Shown piece by piece: positions 43,590 through 54,270 of a DNA stretch of 64,000 nt. Within the stretch, counting starts at the first letter, position 1; each line of letters begins with the position of its first letter. The notes beneath the pieces are model-generated. The model was given only the letters and a program-made list of their open reading frames with translations. It was not told where the DNA came from and made no database searches. The position numbers were made by a program, and so were the translations under genes. Where the stretch lies: contig NZ_FQZU01000002.1 of NCBI RefSeq assembly GCF_900142135.1, forward strand, positions 248,001 to 312,000, given 5' to 3'. This stretch comes from Desulfatibacillum alkenivorans DSM 16219 (GTDB lineage Bacteria > Desulfobacterota > Desulfobacteria > Desulfobacterales > Desulfatibacillaceae).

Positions 43590-45728
43590 ATGGAAGTAAC
43601 ACTAGAAAGGAATTTGGGGGACAGGCCCCTGCGTATTCAAACAGGCAAGCTGGCCAAGCAGGCCAGCGGGTCGGTTGTGGTTTCGTATGGCGAAACTATC
43701 ACGTTGGTAACCGTGGTGGGTTCTCAGGAACTCCGCCCAGGCATTGATTTTGTTCCGCTATCAGTTGAGTACCAGGAGAAGGTATACGCCGCCGGAAGAA
43801 TTCCCGGGAACTATTTTCGCCGGGAAATCGGGCGGCCCTCAGAAAAAGAAACCCTGACAGCAAGACTTATAGACAGGCCGATCCGGCCCTTGTTTCCCAA
43901 GACCTGGCGTTATGAAACCCAGGTGATAGCCACCGTGCTGTCCATGGATCAGGAAAACGACCCGGATATGTTGTCTATGGTAGGGGCTTCCGCCGCACTT
44001 TGCATTTCCGACCTGCCCTTTTCCACGCCGATCGCCTGCGTCAGGGTAGGCAGAATCGACGGCCAACTGGTGGCAAACCCCACTATCAGCCAGCAGGAAA
44101 ATTGCGACCTCAACATCATCGTGGCAGGGTCCCGGGACGGGGTTGTCATGGTGGAAGGCGGAGGCCAATTTATTTCTGAAGAAGAAATGCTGGACGCCAT
44201 TTATTTTGGCCAGGAATCCCTGGAGCCCCTCCTTGAGATGCAGGAAGAACTCATGGAGAAGGCGGGGGTTCCCAAAAGGTCGGCCGATCCTGAAGAAAAG
44301 GACGAAGAACTGGCCGCCAAAGTGGCGGAGCTGGCTGATCCCGAGATCAAAAAGGCTCTTGAAATCAACGACAAGCTGGAGCGTCAGGACGCCATTCGCG
44401 ACGTCAAGAAAACCGTGATGGAAGGCCTGGGCGAGGAATACGAAGACCGGGGCAAGGAAGTCTCGGAATTCATCCATGACCGCACCCGCGTGATTATGCG
44501 CGCCATGGTGTTGGACGAAGGCCGCCGCATCGGCGGACGGCGCTTCGATGAAGTCCGGCCCATTACCTGCGAAGTGGGCATTCTGCCCCGGACCCACGGC
44601 TCCGCCCTGTTCACCCGCGGCGAAACCCAGTCCCTGGGCATCCTCACTTTAGGGTCCTCCGGCGATGAACAGCGTGTGGAAACCCTGTACGGCGACGAGA
44701 CCCGTCCCTTCATGCTCCACTATAACTTTCCTCCTTACTCCGTGCGCGAGGTCAAAAGAATCAGCGGCCCCAGCCGGAGGGATATCGGCCACGGCGGCTT
44801 GTCCACCCGCGCCATCAAGGAAGTGCTTCCTTCCAAGGAGGATTTTGACTACACAATCCGGATCGTTTCCGAAATCCTGGAATCCAACGGCTCCTCCTCC
44901 ATGGCCACGGTCTGCTCTGCAAGCCTGGCGCTCATGGACGGCGGCGTGCCCATCGCCAATCCCGTCTCCGGCATCGCCATGGGGCTCATGGCCGAAGGCG
45001 ACAAGATTGTGGTTCTCTCCGACATTCTGGGGGACGAAGACCACATGGGCGACATGGATTTCAAGGTGGCCGGCACCAAGGACGGCATCACTTCCGTGCA
45101 AATGGACATCAAGATTTCCAGCCTCACCCGGGAAATCATGGAAAAAGCCCTGGCCCAGGCCAGAGTGGGACGTTTGCACATCCTGGAGAAAATGCTGACC
45201 ACCATCAGCGAGTCCCGCGAGGAAATGTCTCCTTACGCGCCCAAGGTGTTCACCGTCCAGATCCATCCTGACAAAATCCGGGATATCATCGGCCCCGGCG
45301 GCAAGGTGATCCGGGCCATCCAGGCGGAAACCGGAACCCGCGTCGACGTGGACGACAGCGGCCTGGTCAAGGTCTCTGCGGTGAACCTGGAAGAAGGCGA
45401 AGCAGCCCTTCAGATGATCAAGGACATTACGGCCGTTCCCGAAGTGGGCGCCGTCTACGAAGGAACCGTCGTGAAAATCATGGACTTCGGCGCCTTTGTG
45501 GCTATCCTCCCCGGCACGGAAGGCCTGTGCCATATTTCCCAACTGGACACCAAGCACGTCAAAAAGGTGTCCGACGTGGTAAAGGAAGGGGAAAAGATCA
45601 AAGTCAAGGTGCTGGAATTAACCAAGGATGGAAAGATCCGTCTGAGCCGCAAGGCGCTTCTGGAAGAAGAGAATGGAAAACCCGGTCCGGAAAACGGAGC
45701 TCCAAAACGGGATAAGAATCGTCACTAA
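43590..45728 (+). CDS. pnp: Polyribonucleotide nucleotidyltransferase (PNPase)
   Basis: The ATG at 43590 has GGGAG 6 bases upstream; one lies two codons earlier at 43584. This gives 712 residues. Two RNase PH-like domains flank a helical linker ([64 protein letters not shown]). A KH domain near 553 ([22 protein letters not shown]) and an S1 domain near 620 ([27 protein letters not shown]) follow. It degrades RNA 3'-5' with phosphate. The stop lies 56 bases inside the next gene. Confidence 0.97.
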   Translation: MEVTLERNLGDRPLRIQTGKLAKQASGSVVVSYGETITLVTVVGSQELRPGIDFVPLSVEYQEKVYAAGRIPGNYFRREIGRPSEKETLTARLIDRPIRPLFPKTWRYETQVIATVLSMDQENDPDMLSMVGASAALCISDLPFSTPIACVRVGRIDGQLVANPTISQQENCDLNIIVAGSRDGVVMVEGGGQFISEEEMLDAIYFGQESLEPLLEMQEELMEKAGVPKRSADPEEKDEELAAKVAELADPEIKKALEINDKLERQDAIRDVKKTVMEGLGEEYEDRGKEVSEFIHDRTRVIMRAMVLDEGRRIGGRRFDEVRPITCEVGILPRTHGSALFTRGETQSLGILTLGSSGDEQRVETLYGDETRPFMLHYNFPPYSVREVKRISGPSRRDIGHGGLSTRAIKEVLPSKEDFDYTIRIVSEILESNGSSSMATVCSASLALMDGGVPIANPVSGIAMGLMAEGDKIVVLSDILGDEDHMGDMDFKVAGTKDGITSVQMDIKISSLTREIMEKALAQARVGRLHILEKMLTTISESREEMSPYAPKVFTVQIHPDKIRDIIGPGGKVIRAIQAETGTRVDVDDSGLVKVSAVNLEEGEAALQMIKDITAVPEVGAVYEGTVVKIMDFGAFVAILPGTEGLCHISQLDTKHVKKVSDVVKEGEKIKVKVLELTKDGKIRLSRKALLEEENGKPGPENGAPKRDKNRH

Positions 45729-46929
45729 TTCCATGCCGCATGTGCGGTCTGTGTCCATGGGCGTCTGGGTTAACGTAGGCGCCCGGGACGAACCTCTTGA
45801 AAACAACGGCATGTGCCACTTTATCGAGCACATGGTTTTCAAGGGCACGGAAAAGCGGGACGCTTTCCAGATAGCGGCCGAAATGGACGCCATCGGAGGA
45901 AACGCCAACGCATTCACCGGCATGGAGGATACCTGCTACCATGGCAAGGTTCTGGATACGCACTTGCCGCGGCTGACGGATATTCTATCGGACATCTTTC
46001 TTAATTCCGTCTTTCAACCGGAAGAATTTATTCGGGAACGAGCTGTCATCCTGCAGGAAATCGGCATGCAGGATGACAGCCCTGACGACCGAGTCCATCT
46101 TATGACCGGCCAGGCGCTTTTCGGAGAGCATCCCCTGGGGCGTTCCGTCCTGGGTTCTCCGGATAACCTTCTTTCCTTCGAGGCCCACTCCCTGCTGGAA
46201 TGTCTCAAGGAATGGTATCAGCCCAGCCGCATTGTCATCACCGCAGCCGGGCATCTGGACCATGACGACTTTGTCTCCCTCACCGGGCCGGCCTTCGAGC
46301 AAGTGAGCCCGGGGCCTGAACTGCCTCAACGCGTTCCGCCGAAAAACAAGCCCGAACTGCGGGTGGAGCACCGGGACCTGGAGCAGGTGCATTTGTGCCT
46401 GGCCGCTTCGGGCCTCGGCGCCGTGGACCCCAGGCGCTACGCGTATTCCCTTATGAACATTATTCTGGGCGGAAACATGAGCTCCCGGCTTTTCCAGGAA
46501 GTACGCGAAAAGCGCGGCCTGGCCTATTCCGTGTATTCCTTCGCCCCGTCCTTTTCCGACACCGGCGCCATCGGCGTTTACGCGGGCGTGGATCCCTCCA
46601 ACCTGGACCTTACCCTAAACCTCATCTACAAGGAATTGAGCCGCTTGAAAGAGGAAAAGGTGAGCGAACAGGAACTGAAGGGCGCCAAAGAGTATGTGCT
46701 TGGCAGCCTCATTATGTCCGCGGAGAGTACGGACAACCAGATGTTGAGGGCGGCCCAGAACGAAATCAATTTCGGGCGCCACAAACCCATTTCCGAATCC
46801 GCAAAAAATATTGAAGCCGTCACCAGGGAGCAAATTCTGGAGCTTGCCAACGAGTTGCTGGAACCGCCTATGGCCCTGGCCGTCCTTGGCCCTGTCAAGG
46901 ACCCAGACAGCCTTAAAAGATACGTATAG
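45673..46929 (+). CDS. M16-family zinc metallopeptidase (insulinase/YmxG-like)
   Basis: The protein has 418 residues. The inverted zinc motif is H49-F-I-E52-H53 ([13 protein letters not shown]). [15 protein letters not shown] and [30 protein letters not shown] are family blocks, and [26 protein letters not shown] is the conserved substrate-binding region of the second half. It belongs to the single-chain processing-peptidase-like group found after pnp in many bacteria. It overlaps the end of pnp by 56 bases in another frame, so expression is coupled. No signal peptide, so it is cytosolic. Confidence 0.95.
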   Translation: MENPVRKTELQNGIRIVTNSMPHVRSVSMGVWVNVGARDEPLENNGMCHFIEHMVFKGTEKRDAFQIAAEMDAIGGNANAFTGMEDTCYHGKVLDTHLPRLTDILSDIFLNSVFQPEEFIRERAVILQEIGMQDDSPDDRVHLMTGQALFGEHPLGRSVLGSPDNLLSFEAHSLLECLKEWYQPSRIVITAAGHLDHDDFVSLTGPAFEQVSPGPELPQRVPPKNKPELRVEHRDLEQVHLCLAASGLGAVDPRRYAYSLMNIILGGNMSSRLFQEVREKRGLAYSVYSFAPSFSDTGAIGVYAGVDPSNLDLTLNLIYKELSRLKEEKVSEQELKGAKEYVLGSLIMSAESTDNQMLRAAQNEINFGRHKPISESAKNIEAVTREQILELANELLEPPMALAVLGPVKDPDSLKRYV

Positions 46930-46937
46930 GATTATTC

Positions 46938-47402
46938 ATGCAATCCCAGGAACAGCCGGAAATCAGGATCAAACGATTGAATCCCGAAAAGGACGGAGAC
47001 CTGCCCCTGCCCAGATACATGACCCCCGGGTCTGCGGGCATGGATATTTGCGCGGCCCTGGACGAAGATCTCGCCATGGCGCCCGGAGACATCGCCCTGG
47101 TTCCAACCGGCCTGGCCATGGCCATTCCCCAGGGCTTCGAAGTGCAGGTGCGTCCCCGCAGCGGCTTGGCCGTCAAGCAGGGGGTCAGCCTGGTCAACAC
47201 GCCCGGCACCATTGATTCGGACTACCGGGGGGAGGTAAAGATCGGGCTCATCAATCTTTCCCGCGAAACGCGCACCATCTCCCGGGGCGACCGCATTGCT
47301 CAGCTTATTGTGGGACGCGTATTCCAGGCAAGGCTGACGGAGACGGACTCCCTGGACGAAACCGAACGCAACGGCGGCGGCTTCGGGCATACCGGCGTCT
47401 GA
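46938..47402 (+). CDS. dut: dUTP diphosphatase
   Basis: The protein has 154 residues, the size of trimeric dUTPases. The five motifs are visible: PGSAGMDICAA, VPTGLAMAIPQGFEVQVRPRSGLAVKQGV, NTPGTIDSDYRGEVKIGLIN, GDRIAQLIV and the C-terminal arm RNGGGFGHTGV. It hydrolyses dUTP to dUMP, keeping uracil out of DNA and feeding dTMP synthesis. It lies 8 bases after the peptidase gene and looks like the last gene of the rimP-dut transcript. Confidence 0.97.
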   Translation: MQSQEQPEIRIKRLNPEKDGDLPLPRYMTPGSAGMDICAALDEDLAMAPGDIALVPTGLAMAIPQGFEVQVRPRSGLAVKQGVSLVNTPGTIDSDYRGEVKIGLINLSRETRTISRGDRIAQLIVGRVFQARLTETDSLDETERNGGGFGHTGV

Positions 47403-47520
47403 TTTTTTTCGCCTTCAGATAATCGCTTTTGAAAAATTGTTAACCCGGATATAATAAGGCTGAAACGCCCCAAGAGCGGAGTTTGCTTCTGGGAGTCTTT
47501 TGACGACGCCGAAAAAAGCT

Positions 47521-47534
47521 CCCCCCCCCCCCCC
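47521..47534. repeat. Homopolymeric C tract, 14 bases
   Basis: Fourteen C's follow GAAAAAAGCT and precede TAAAGGGAGG, in the gap between dut and the MBL hydrolase. The tract with the nearby GGGAGG could form a hairpin. It is about 93 bases before the MBL start codon and lies outside any gene. Confidence 0.8.
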
Positions 47535-47626
47535 TAAAGGGAGGAAGGGGCGAAGATTTTGGGATTAGCGCACCGAAGTTATTTGGTTTTAAATCCATTT
47601 GAAAGATAAGAAGTTGATGCTGGCAT

Positions 47627-48439
47627 ATGACGAACTCTCCCACGGAAAACCCGTTCAAAATCTGCGTGCTGGCCTCGGGCAGCAAAGGCAATTCCATCTA
47701 CGTGACCGACGGAACAACCTCCATCCTGGTGGATGCAGGGCTTTCCGGCGTGCAATTGGAGCGGCGCATGGCCGAACGGGACATCGACCCCAGAAGCATC
47801 AGCGCCGTGCTGGTGTCCCATGAGCATACGGATCATGTGAGCGGGGTGGGCGTGCTTTGCAGGCGTTACGGGTATACGGCGTATTTTACGCGGGAGACGT
47901 ACAGGGCCTCCATCAAAGGCCTGGGCAAAATGGAAAAATGCAAGGGCTTCGCTCCCGGCCAGGAATTCACTATAGGCGGGATGACGATTCATCCTTTTTC
48001 CACCAGCCACGACGCCGTCAATCCCGCCGGATTCACCATACAAGCCCATGGCGCCAAAGCGGGAATCGCCACGGACCTGGGAATCGCCACCGCTATGGTG
48101 AAAAACCACCTCCAGGACTGCAACGTGCTGCTTATGGAAGCCAATCACGACGTGCAAATGCTTTTGGACGGCCCGTATCCGTGGCATTTGAAGCAGCGGA
48201 TCAAAGGCCGGTCCGGACATCTTTCCAACGACGCCTCCCGGGAACTGCTGGAGGAAATCCTCCATGAGGGCCTGTCGCACGTCATTCTGGGGCATTTGTC
48301 CGAGACCAACAACCTGCCGGAAATCGCCCTGGATACCGTGGCCCCGGTTCTGGACGGACACAAGGCCAAGCTCTGCGCCGCTCATCAGTCCGTGTGCGGC
48401 GACCTCATCGACATTTGCAGTAAAAAGAATCTACCCTGA
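47627..48439 (+). CDS. MBL-fold metallo-hydrolase, YycJ/WalJ-like
   Basis: The protein has 270 residues. The metal site is SHEHTDHVSG (HxHxDH), with further ligands in FSTSHDA, EANHD and HLSN. CVLASGSKGNSIYVTDG is the family's opening. It matches the YycJ/WalJ-type beta-lactamase-fold proteins, thought to be nucleases or linked to DNA processing and cell-wall stress. The substrate is unknown. ATG start; the upstream ribosome site is poor (GATGCTGGCAT). Confidence 0.88.
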   Translation: MTNSPTENPFKICVLASGSKGNSIYVTDGTTSILVDAGLSGVQLERRMAERDIDPRSISAVLVSHEHTDHVSGVGVLCRRYGYTAYFTRETYRASIKGLGKMEKCKGFAPGQEFTIGGMTIHPFSTSHDAVNPAGFTIQAHGAKAGIATDLGIATAMVKNHLQDCNVLLMEANHDVQMLLDGPYPWHLKQRIKGRSGHLSNDASRELLEEILHEGLSHVILGHLSETNNLPEIALDTVAPVLDGHKAKLCAAHQSVCGDLIDICSKKNLP

Positions 48440-48471
48440 AATCTCATCAGCCATACCCTGGTGATTTCGTT

Positions 48472-48536
48472 GTTGGGTTCGAAGTCCGCACACGTTTCCG
48501 CCATGCGATGCGCAAAGCCGGACTTCTTAACCCAAC
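48472..48536. repeat. Intergenic inverted-repeat element, family C, copy 1
   Basis: GTTGGGTTCGAAGTCCG (48472-48488) is complementary, with a small gap, to CGGACTTCTTAACCCAAC (48519-48536). A second GTAGGTTGGA...AACCCAAC pair follows to 48592. A related palindrome occurs at 54271-54343. It resembles widespread bacterial AACCCAACCTAC repeats. No coding sequence lies in 48440-48644. Confidence 0.7.
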
Positions 48537-48644
48537 CTATCGGTGAATTTTGAGCGATGTAGGTTGGATAGAGCTTGCGAAACCCAACAATATTAAAATG
48601 TTAGGCGGAAAACTTGCCTTTGCGAACTTGGGTGTAAACCTCCA

Positions 48645-49748
48645 TTAATTCAACCCCTGCTCCTGCATCAAGGCTTTTTTACCGTCCCGGATGGCTTTGC
48701 GGCGGAAATAGGCGGGGGCGTCCTCCCCCAGCATTTCGTCGGCCGCCTGTTCTATGGCCGCGTCCTTTTGCTCCTGGGTCAGTTCGGGATTGTTTTGGAT
48801 TTCCTGCTCTTGAGCTTGAAATTCGCTTTCGGCCGCCTGCTTTTCATCCAGCATGACGTCCACCTCATCCAATGCCGCCACCTGCTCCGGGGTGAAGAAC
48901 TCCTCCCGGAACTCCCGGGTGAGGGCTTCCTTGTCTTCTGGGGAGGTCATTTCGGAAAAATTCTTTTGGTACATGCGCAGCTTTTCCTGATACCGGTTAT
49001 AGGGCAGTCCGTAGGCCTCCACATCCGAGGTCTGGTCTCCCCACATATCCTCGTTCAACTGCGCCAGCAGGGCTTCCTTTTCTTCGCCGTAAAGCTCCCT
49101 GTCCGCCACAATGGCGCCGCGGCGGATCCGGTACTCCTTGGTTTTTATTTCGGCTCCGTACAAGGCGTCGGCGACCTCCTTGCCAAGGTAATCACGCCGG
49201 TACGCCTGAATGCGGGCCAGCAGGGCCACCACTTCATCCACCGTAGCGGGTTGGCCCCAGGACTCCTGGGCGTAAGCCAGGTCCATTTCGCAGTTCAGGT
49301 AATCCGTATACAGGGCGAAAAGCTCCATGGCTTCGTCCTCGGGCAGTTGGGAAAGCAAAAATGCCTTCACCTCGGCAAGGTGGCTTTCCAGGTCTTTGCT
49401 GTGCTTGAATTTTTTTTCCAGATACTTGAAATACTTGCGGGTGAAAACGGTCACGCCCATGCCCTCGTCGAAATACCGGCTCACATTGACCTGGGAGTAT
49501 CTGCCGGGTTCGGCCGAAGCCTTGGCCTGATTGACGGAGTCTCCGGGGGAGGCGACCCCGTGGGATTTGACAATGTCCTTAAGCGGGACGTCGTAGGTTT
49601 TGTCAAAGATGTATCCGGGCGGGGCGGCTTCAGGCAAGACGGCCCGCCGGGAATCCCCGCCTGACAGAAGCACATACCCCAGGACGATCAGAACCAGTGC
49701 GGCGCCGCACAACAAACCAATTTTTTTCCACTTGCTTAAGCCGGACAT
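48645..49748 (-). CDS. Lipase-specific foldase (lipase secretion chaperone)
   Basis: The ATG at 49748 follows GGGGGGA and gives 367 residues. A single N-terminal membrane anchor (about residues 10-27, IGLLCGAALVLIVLGYVLL) holds a periplasmic helical scaffold. Foldase blocks: a degenerate form of the RxxFDYxL motif as RKYFKYL, then LSQLPEDEAMELFALYTDYLNCE, RIQAYRRDYLGKEVADALYGAEIKTKEYRI and FTPEQVAALDEVD. The tail is Glu/Gln-rich. It should fold a Pseudomonas-type lipase, and the candidate client is the lipase at 55433, encoded 5.7 kb away on the same strand. Confidence 0.86.
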   Translation of the reverse strand: MSGLSKWKKIGLLCGAALVLIVLGYVLLSGGDSRRAVLPEAAPPGYIFDKTYDVPLKDIVKSHGVASPGDSVNQAKASAEPGRYSQVNVSRYFDEGMGVTVFTRKYFKYLEKKFKHSKDLESHLAEVKAFLLSQLPEDEAMELFALYTDYLNCEMDLAYAQESWGQPATVDEVVALLARIQAYRRDYLGKEVADALYGAEIKTKEYRIRRGAIVADRELYGEEKEALLAQLNEDMWGDQTSDVEAYGLPYNRYQEKLRMYQKNFSEMTSPEDKEALTREFREEFFTPEQVAALDEVDVMLDEKQAAESEFQAQEQEIQNNPELTQEQKDAAIEQAADEMLGEDAPAYFRRKAIRDGKKALMQEQGLN

Positions 49749-50249
49749 TGATTGTTCCCCCCGATGGCGCTGCAAAGGCCCTATTGAATTGAAACTTGGA
49801 AGATTTGAGGTCAAGGCTGGGAGTAAATGTAGCAAAAACGCCTCATTCCCGCAACCGAAGAATGGGCGAAGAATGGGCGGGCCTGCACCCTATTGCAGAA
49901 GCCAATCCCTCCGGACGCCAGAACGGTTGGCCTCCACTCCATGAGTTTGGTTTTTTCCTATTAAGTTCACGGAATTATGAACGGCCTTCAGAAATAAATG
50001 CTTCAATATTCAGAACAGGGGAGCGATTTCATTCCAAACAAAAAATTTGCACGTTTGTAAAGATTCTTTCCCCTCACAGTTTTATCCGCAATTAAGTGTA
50101 AATCAAACAATTCTGTTCAAAAGGAGGCAACCATAGTTGACTTACAAAGCCGTTTCCGCCAAAATTTTTCCTCCGGCAAGGGGATTCGCTATGCCGGATA
50201 CACCTTGAAAACACATACAATTTGAACCAAGCAACCTCCGGAGTGGACA
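49749..50249. other. Divergent intergenic region, 501 bases
   Basis: It separates the foldase and beta-helix genes. Notable elements: a perfect 7-bp inverted repeat TCCGGCA/TGCCGGA at about 50172-50200, 50 bases before the beta-helix start, and AAAAGGAGGCAACC near 50120 that looks like an orphan ribosome site without a start codon behind it. I find no riboswitch match. CTCCGGAG overlaps the ribosome site of the downstream gene. Confidence 0.4.
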
Positions 50250-53200
50250 ATGCCCAGCATTTCATCGCCCCTAAAGGCTATCTTTTTCCTTTTTTTCTTC
50301 CTGATTCCATTAGCCGGCTTATGCCATGGCGCCACCATTACTGTGCCCGGCGACTACGCCAAAATCCAGGACGCCGTTTTGGCCGCTCAGGCCGGCGACA
50401 CGGTGGAGGTGGGGCCAGGAACCTATACGTTCACAGCTTATGAGGGCAACAACGCCGAGGCTGTCGCGGGAAGCAGCAATTGCACGGATCCTGGGAAAAT
50501 TATAGGCAAGACCAATAATTGGGGCGATGATGTTAAAATAGGGGCTGATGGATATATCATTGTGCGCATGGAAGAGGAAATCATGGACGGGCCGGGGGAT
50601 GATTTTTATGTCCATTGGTGGACGTCCAATGGCAACAGTTGGGGTGAATACGCCCATTATTACGTGGGAGGCTCAGCGTCCGGCCCCTGGACCCGGGTGA
50701 CCAGCGCATCCGATGCTTTTTCATGGTATCATTTTGGGGATTTGTCCACGGCGGGCGCAGCCAGCGCAAGGTATGTCAAGATTGAACCTGTCCTCGAAAA
50801 TTCGGATTGGACCCTGAACGTCAGGTTTGTGGAGGGGGATTTAAAATGGGATCCTCCCATTTATATCCCTAGCGCGATAACCTTAAAAGGCGCGGGGACG
50901 GGCCAGACCATCATTGACGGCGCCAACCTTAGCCCGGACGAGAGCATTGGATTTGTCAATGTAGGGCCGGACCCATGGTCAACGGTCCATTATGACGATT
51001 TTGCCGTGATCGCCGTAAACGCCACCGGCGTCGCCATTTCGGATTTGACCGTCAAAAACCATGGCTCCTATGCAGGCGTTCGCGGCTCCAGCAGTACCTG
51101 GGAACCCACCAATTTTTTAACGATTTCCGGGGTCGAAGTAAGCAATTGCTATACGGGAATGTCCTTTGGGGAAGGCTCCGACAATCTTGTGGTGGAAAAC
51201 TGTCTGGTTCACGATAACGCTCACGGCGGAATCCAGTGCGGCTCCAAGAACGTCAACGTGAATGGAAATGTTTTTTATCAAAACGCCGACGGGAGCGGAA
51301 ATAACGGATACGGAATCTCGGCGGCCTGGGCATGCGCCGGCAGATTCACAAACAATGTGGTTTTGTCTAATGATTATGGAATTACCGTACAATCCTCGGA
51401 GCTCGGCGCTCAAATAGATGTGTTGAATAACACCGTCGTTAACAACTCATCCGGTATACTCTTAAATAGTTGCACGGGCGCCGTTCGCGTCAAACGGAAC
51501 ATATCGGTCAATAATTTCAGCGGCGCCTCTGAGCTAAGCTGTTCGGTACCGCCTGACTTTGATTACAACATGGTCCATGGAAACACCCGCAATTATGAAG
51601 GGAACTCCACCGGCGCCAACGACATCCGGCTATCGCCCGTCTTTGTGGATAAAAACAGCGGCGACTACCATCTTCAGAATTCTTCTCCAGGCATAAACAT
51701 AGCCCCCCCCTCCACCCAATATGAATACCTGGATGTGGGCGGCGTTATTACGGATACCAGCGGGACCGCGTGCCGCGGCGCCGCCGGCGGCATGGCGACG
51801 CGAATACCGGACGAAGGGCCGAATTCCCATTTTTTCGGGACGTATCAGGTGACGGAAACGGTGGGCGACTGCGATCCCGTCACTAAAATTGTGGAAGTGG
51901 GAAACGATCCGACCAGGGTGTATAACCAGAATTATCTATACATTCCCGCGGCCGGCGGCTCCTTTCAGCACCAATGGACCGAACTTGATCTGGACGCCCG
52001 CACCATGTCCATGCTCATTTCCGATAAGGTTATAACAATCACGGATCAAGGCGTATGGGCCGGCTACTCTTACCAGGGATGGGCGGACAATTACACGGTC
52101 ACATTCGCTGAGGACTACAACAGCTTTACCTTTTCCGGCGCCTTGTCCGAGGACGGCGACGAGGCCTGCGTGGGCGCTAAAAGCGGAACCGGCGTCAGGC
52201 TTGACGGCGATGGGAATAATAAGCGTTTTTACGGCGCTTATATGATTACCGGGACGGAAGGGTCCTGCGACGAAGAAACCAAGTTTTTTGTCATCGGCGG
52301 CGACCCCGGCCGGATAGGATACGACAATTATTTGTATCTGCCAGCTTCCGGGACCAGCTTCACCTTTTCCGGGGAAAACATGGACGGCGATTACTGCCAA
52401 TGGTCCACGTCCATCAGCGGCGATTCCATCACCTTGAATAATGAGGGCTACGCCGTCGACAACCCGGATAATACCTGGTCAGAGCAGATTACAGCCGTTT
52501 TCGCCGCTGACCTGAACTCGTTCACCTACTCCGGGACCAGCCAGGACGACGACGCGGACCAATGCCAGGGGGTCATTACAGGCTCAGGGGCCAGGGTAGC
52601 TGAGGCAGGCCCCAATACCAGGTTTTACGGAAATTATATTATTGATGAAACCCTGGGCGCCTGCACGGAAAATGGCAAGGTGGTGGAAATCGGCAATGAC
52701 GCAAAACGCATCGGCGCAGAGTACTACATCTATCTTCCGGCGGAAGGCTCTGACTTTTCCTTCTCCTTTCGATACGACGACGGCGATGATTTTGCCGAGC
52801 GCCAGATTGCTGTGGCGTCGGACACCTTAACAATCGACACCGTGGGGGTATGGGTTTCCGATCCTTCCAAGGGATGGACCGAGCACATTGCTGCTCAATT
52901 CAGCGCTGACATGAACAGCTTGACCTACACAGGAACCCTTGCGGACGACGACCCTGCCGAGTGCCAGGGCGCCATGTCAGGAACGGGCGAGCGTATATCG
53001 ACCCAGGCGGATAACAGCCGGTTTTTTGGAAGCTGGCTTTTGTTTATGACCGAGGGGCCGTGCAGTGCAGAAGTAAAGGTCGTGACCTTTGGCGGCGACG
53101 CTTCCAAGAAAAACGTGGACAACTACATCTATCTGCCTCCAAAGGCGAGCCCTGTTTCCTACTCGGGCTTTTTTCAAACCGACGAGGCTCTGTATGATAG

Positions 53201-54107
53201 AACCCTCACCCTGGGGGCGAATTTTCTTAAAATGCACGATGACATCATGGACGCCGGCCTGTCCAAGACGGAAGAGTACACAGCAATCTTTCATAACGGA
53301 GTTCCTGAACGGGATTATGACGGAGAACCGCGCATTCAGGGCGGCATGTACGACGCCGGGGCCGACGAAACCGATGTACAGGGCAGCGGCCTGGACCTGA
53401 CCTGGGAGTTGGCCCTGAACCAGGAAATGGACCAGGAAGGCGCCATCGAGTACGAAGTCACAGGCGAGTCTGAAATGCAGGGCCTGACCCTGACGACGCC
53501 CTTGAATGAGGAGTTCGGCATTCCGTTCCGCCTCGAAGAAAACTCCCTGCAAGAGCGCTTTATTGACGGAACGTACTCCGTGGCAGCCTTTGGCGCCGAG
53601 GAAACCGGCGTTTTGTCCGGATCTTTTCCCGGCCAGTTTCCCGAGGTCTCCACACGAATAAAAGGCGATAAAAGCCTGTTTGTGGAATGGACGCCCTGGA
53701 CCGCGGCCGTGGGAAGCGAAGCGCAAATCAAGGTCATGCTGGAAGTGAATCACGACGAGATTTACTCCGTCTCCCTTTCCAGCAGTGCGACTTCCTGGGT
53801 TGCGCCTATCCAGGACATCGCCTCCGGTTTGTCGGGCTGCGTGGAATATGAGCTCATCGTCATGTTCACCAACACTTGCGGCGAGGGCATCAGCAAATCC
53901 ACAAGCAGAACTATTGATATGGACTGCTCCCAGGTCCCCTTGGGCGACTACAACGCGGATGAGGCCTTAACCCTGCAGGATTGCCTCCTGGGCTTGGAGA
54001 TTCTCACGGGAAAGGAAAGGGCTGTCTCCTTTGACCAGGACCCCACGGGCAACCAAAAGGTGGAGCAGGAGGACCTGATTTACATCCTTCGGGAATTGGC
54101 GGAATAG
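50250..54107 (+). CDS. Giant secreted beta-helix protein with four 132-aa repeats and dockerin-like end
   Basis: The protein has 1285 residues. A signal peptide (1-27) ends near LCHGATI. Residues 28-510 contain the pectate-lyase-like parallel beta-helix pattern (ITVPGDYAKIQDAVLAAQAGDTVEVGPGTY; VVENCLVHDNAHGG; NNTVVNNSSGILLNSC). Four repeats start at residues 514, 646, 778 and 911 with a G-x-G-x-R, N-x-R-F-x-G frame and paired cysteines such as SC-DEETK and ACTENGK. A mixed region to about 1215 includes an Ig-like part (SKSTSRTIDMDC). It ends with a dockerin-like calcium-loop pair (DYNADEALTLQD, then D-x(5)-N-x-K-V). It has no recognised enzyme motif. Surface adhesin or matrix protein is inferred. 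Confidence 0.85.
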   Translation: MPSISSPLKAIFFLFFFLIPLAGLCHGATITVPGDYAKIQDAVLAAQAGDTVEVGPGTYTFTAYEGNNAEAVAGSSNCTDPGKIIGKTNNWGDDVKIGADGYIIVRMEEEIMDGPGDDFYVHWWTSNGNSWGEYAHYYVGGSASGPWTRVTSASDAFSWYHFGDLSTAGAASARYVKIEPVLENSDWTLNVRFVEGDLKWDPPIYIPSAITLKGAGTGQTIIDGANLSPDESIGFVNVGPDPWSTVHYDDFAVIAVNATGVAISDLTVKNHGSYAGVRGSSSTWEPTNFLTISGVEVSNCYTGMSFGEGSDNLVVENCLVHDNAHGGIQCGSKNVNVNGNVFYQNADGSGNNGYGISAAWACAGRFTNNVVLSNDYGITVQSSELGAQIDVLNNTVVNNSSGILLNSCTGAVRVKRNISVNNFSGASELSCSVPPDFDYNMVHGNTRNYEGNSTGANDIRLSPVFVDKNSGDYHLQNSSPGINIAPPSTQYEYLDVGGVITDTSGTACRGAAGGMATRIPDEGPNSHFFGTYQVTETVGDCDPVTKIVEVGNDPTRVYNQNYLYIPAAGGSFQHQWTELDLDARTMSMLISDKVITITDQGVWAGYSYQGWADNYTVTFAEDYNSFTFSGALSEDGDEACVGAKSGTGVRLDGDGNNKRFYGAYMITGTEGSCDEETKFFVIGGDPGRIGYDNYLYLPASGTSFTFSGENMDGDYCQWSTSISGDSITLNNEGYAVDNPDNTWSEQITAVFAADLNSFTYSGTSQDDDADQCQGVITGSGARVAEAGPNTRFYGNYIIDETLGACTENGKVVEIGNDAKRIGAEYYIYLPAEGSDFSFSFRYDDGDDFAERQIAVASDTLTIDTVGVWVSDPSKGWTEHIAAQFSADMNSLTYTGTLADDDPAECQGAMSGTGERISTQADNSRFFGSWLLFMTEGPCSAEVKVVTFGGDASKKNVDNYIYLPPKASPVSYSGFFQTDEALYDRTLTLGANFLKMHDDIMDAGLSKTEEYTAIFHNGVPERDYDGEPRIQGGMYDAGADETDVQGSGLDLTWELALNQEMDQEGAIEYEVTGESEMQGLTLTTPLNEEFGIPFRLEENSLQERFIDGTYSVAAFGAEETGVLSGSFPGQFPEVSTRIKGDKSLFVEWTPWTAAVGSEAQIKVMLEVNHDEIYSVSLSSSATSWVAPIQDIASGLSGCVEYELIVMFTNTCGEGISKSTSRTIDMDCSQVPLGDYNADEALTLQDCLLGLEILTGKERAVSFDQDPTGNQKVEQEDLIYILRELAE

Positions 54108-54270
54108 CAAAAGGGGCGTCTTTTTCCATTGATAGGATGCGTATGAGGCGCCGCCGAGGCTTTCTGTTCTATTTCGCGAGGAGGCCATCGGGCGTATTGG
54201 AAGATTGGCATTTTTGTTGCAATAACGATATTATATAAGAAATACTCGACCTTTGTCGCATCATGAAAAG

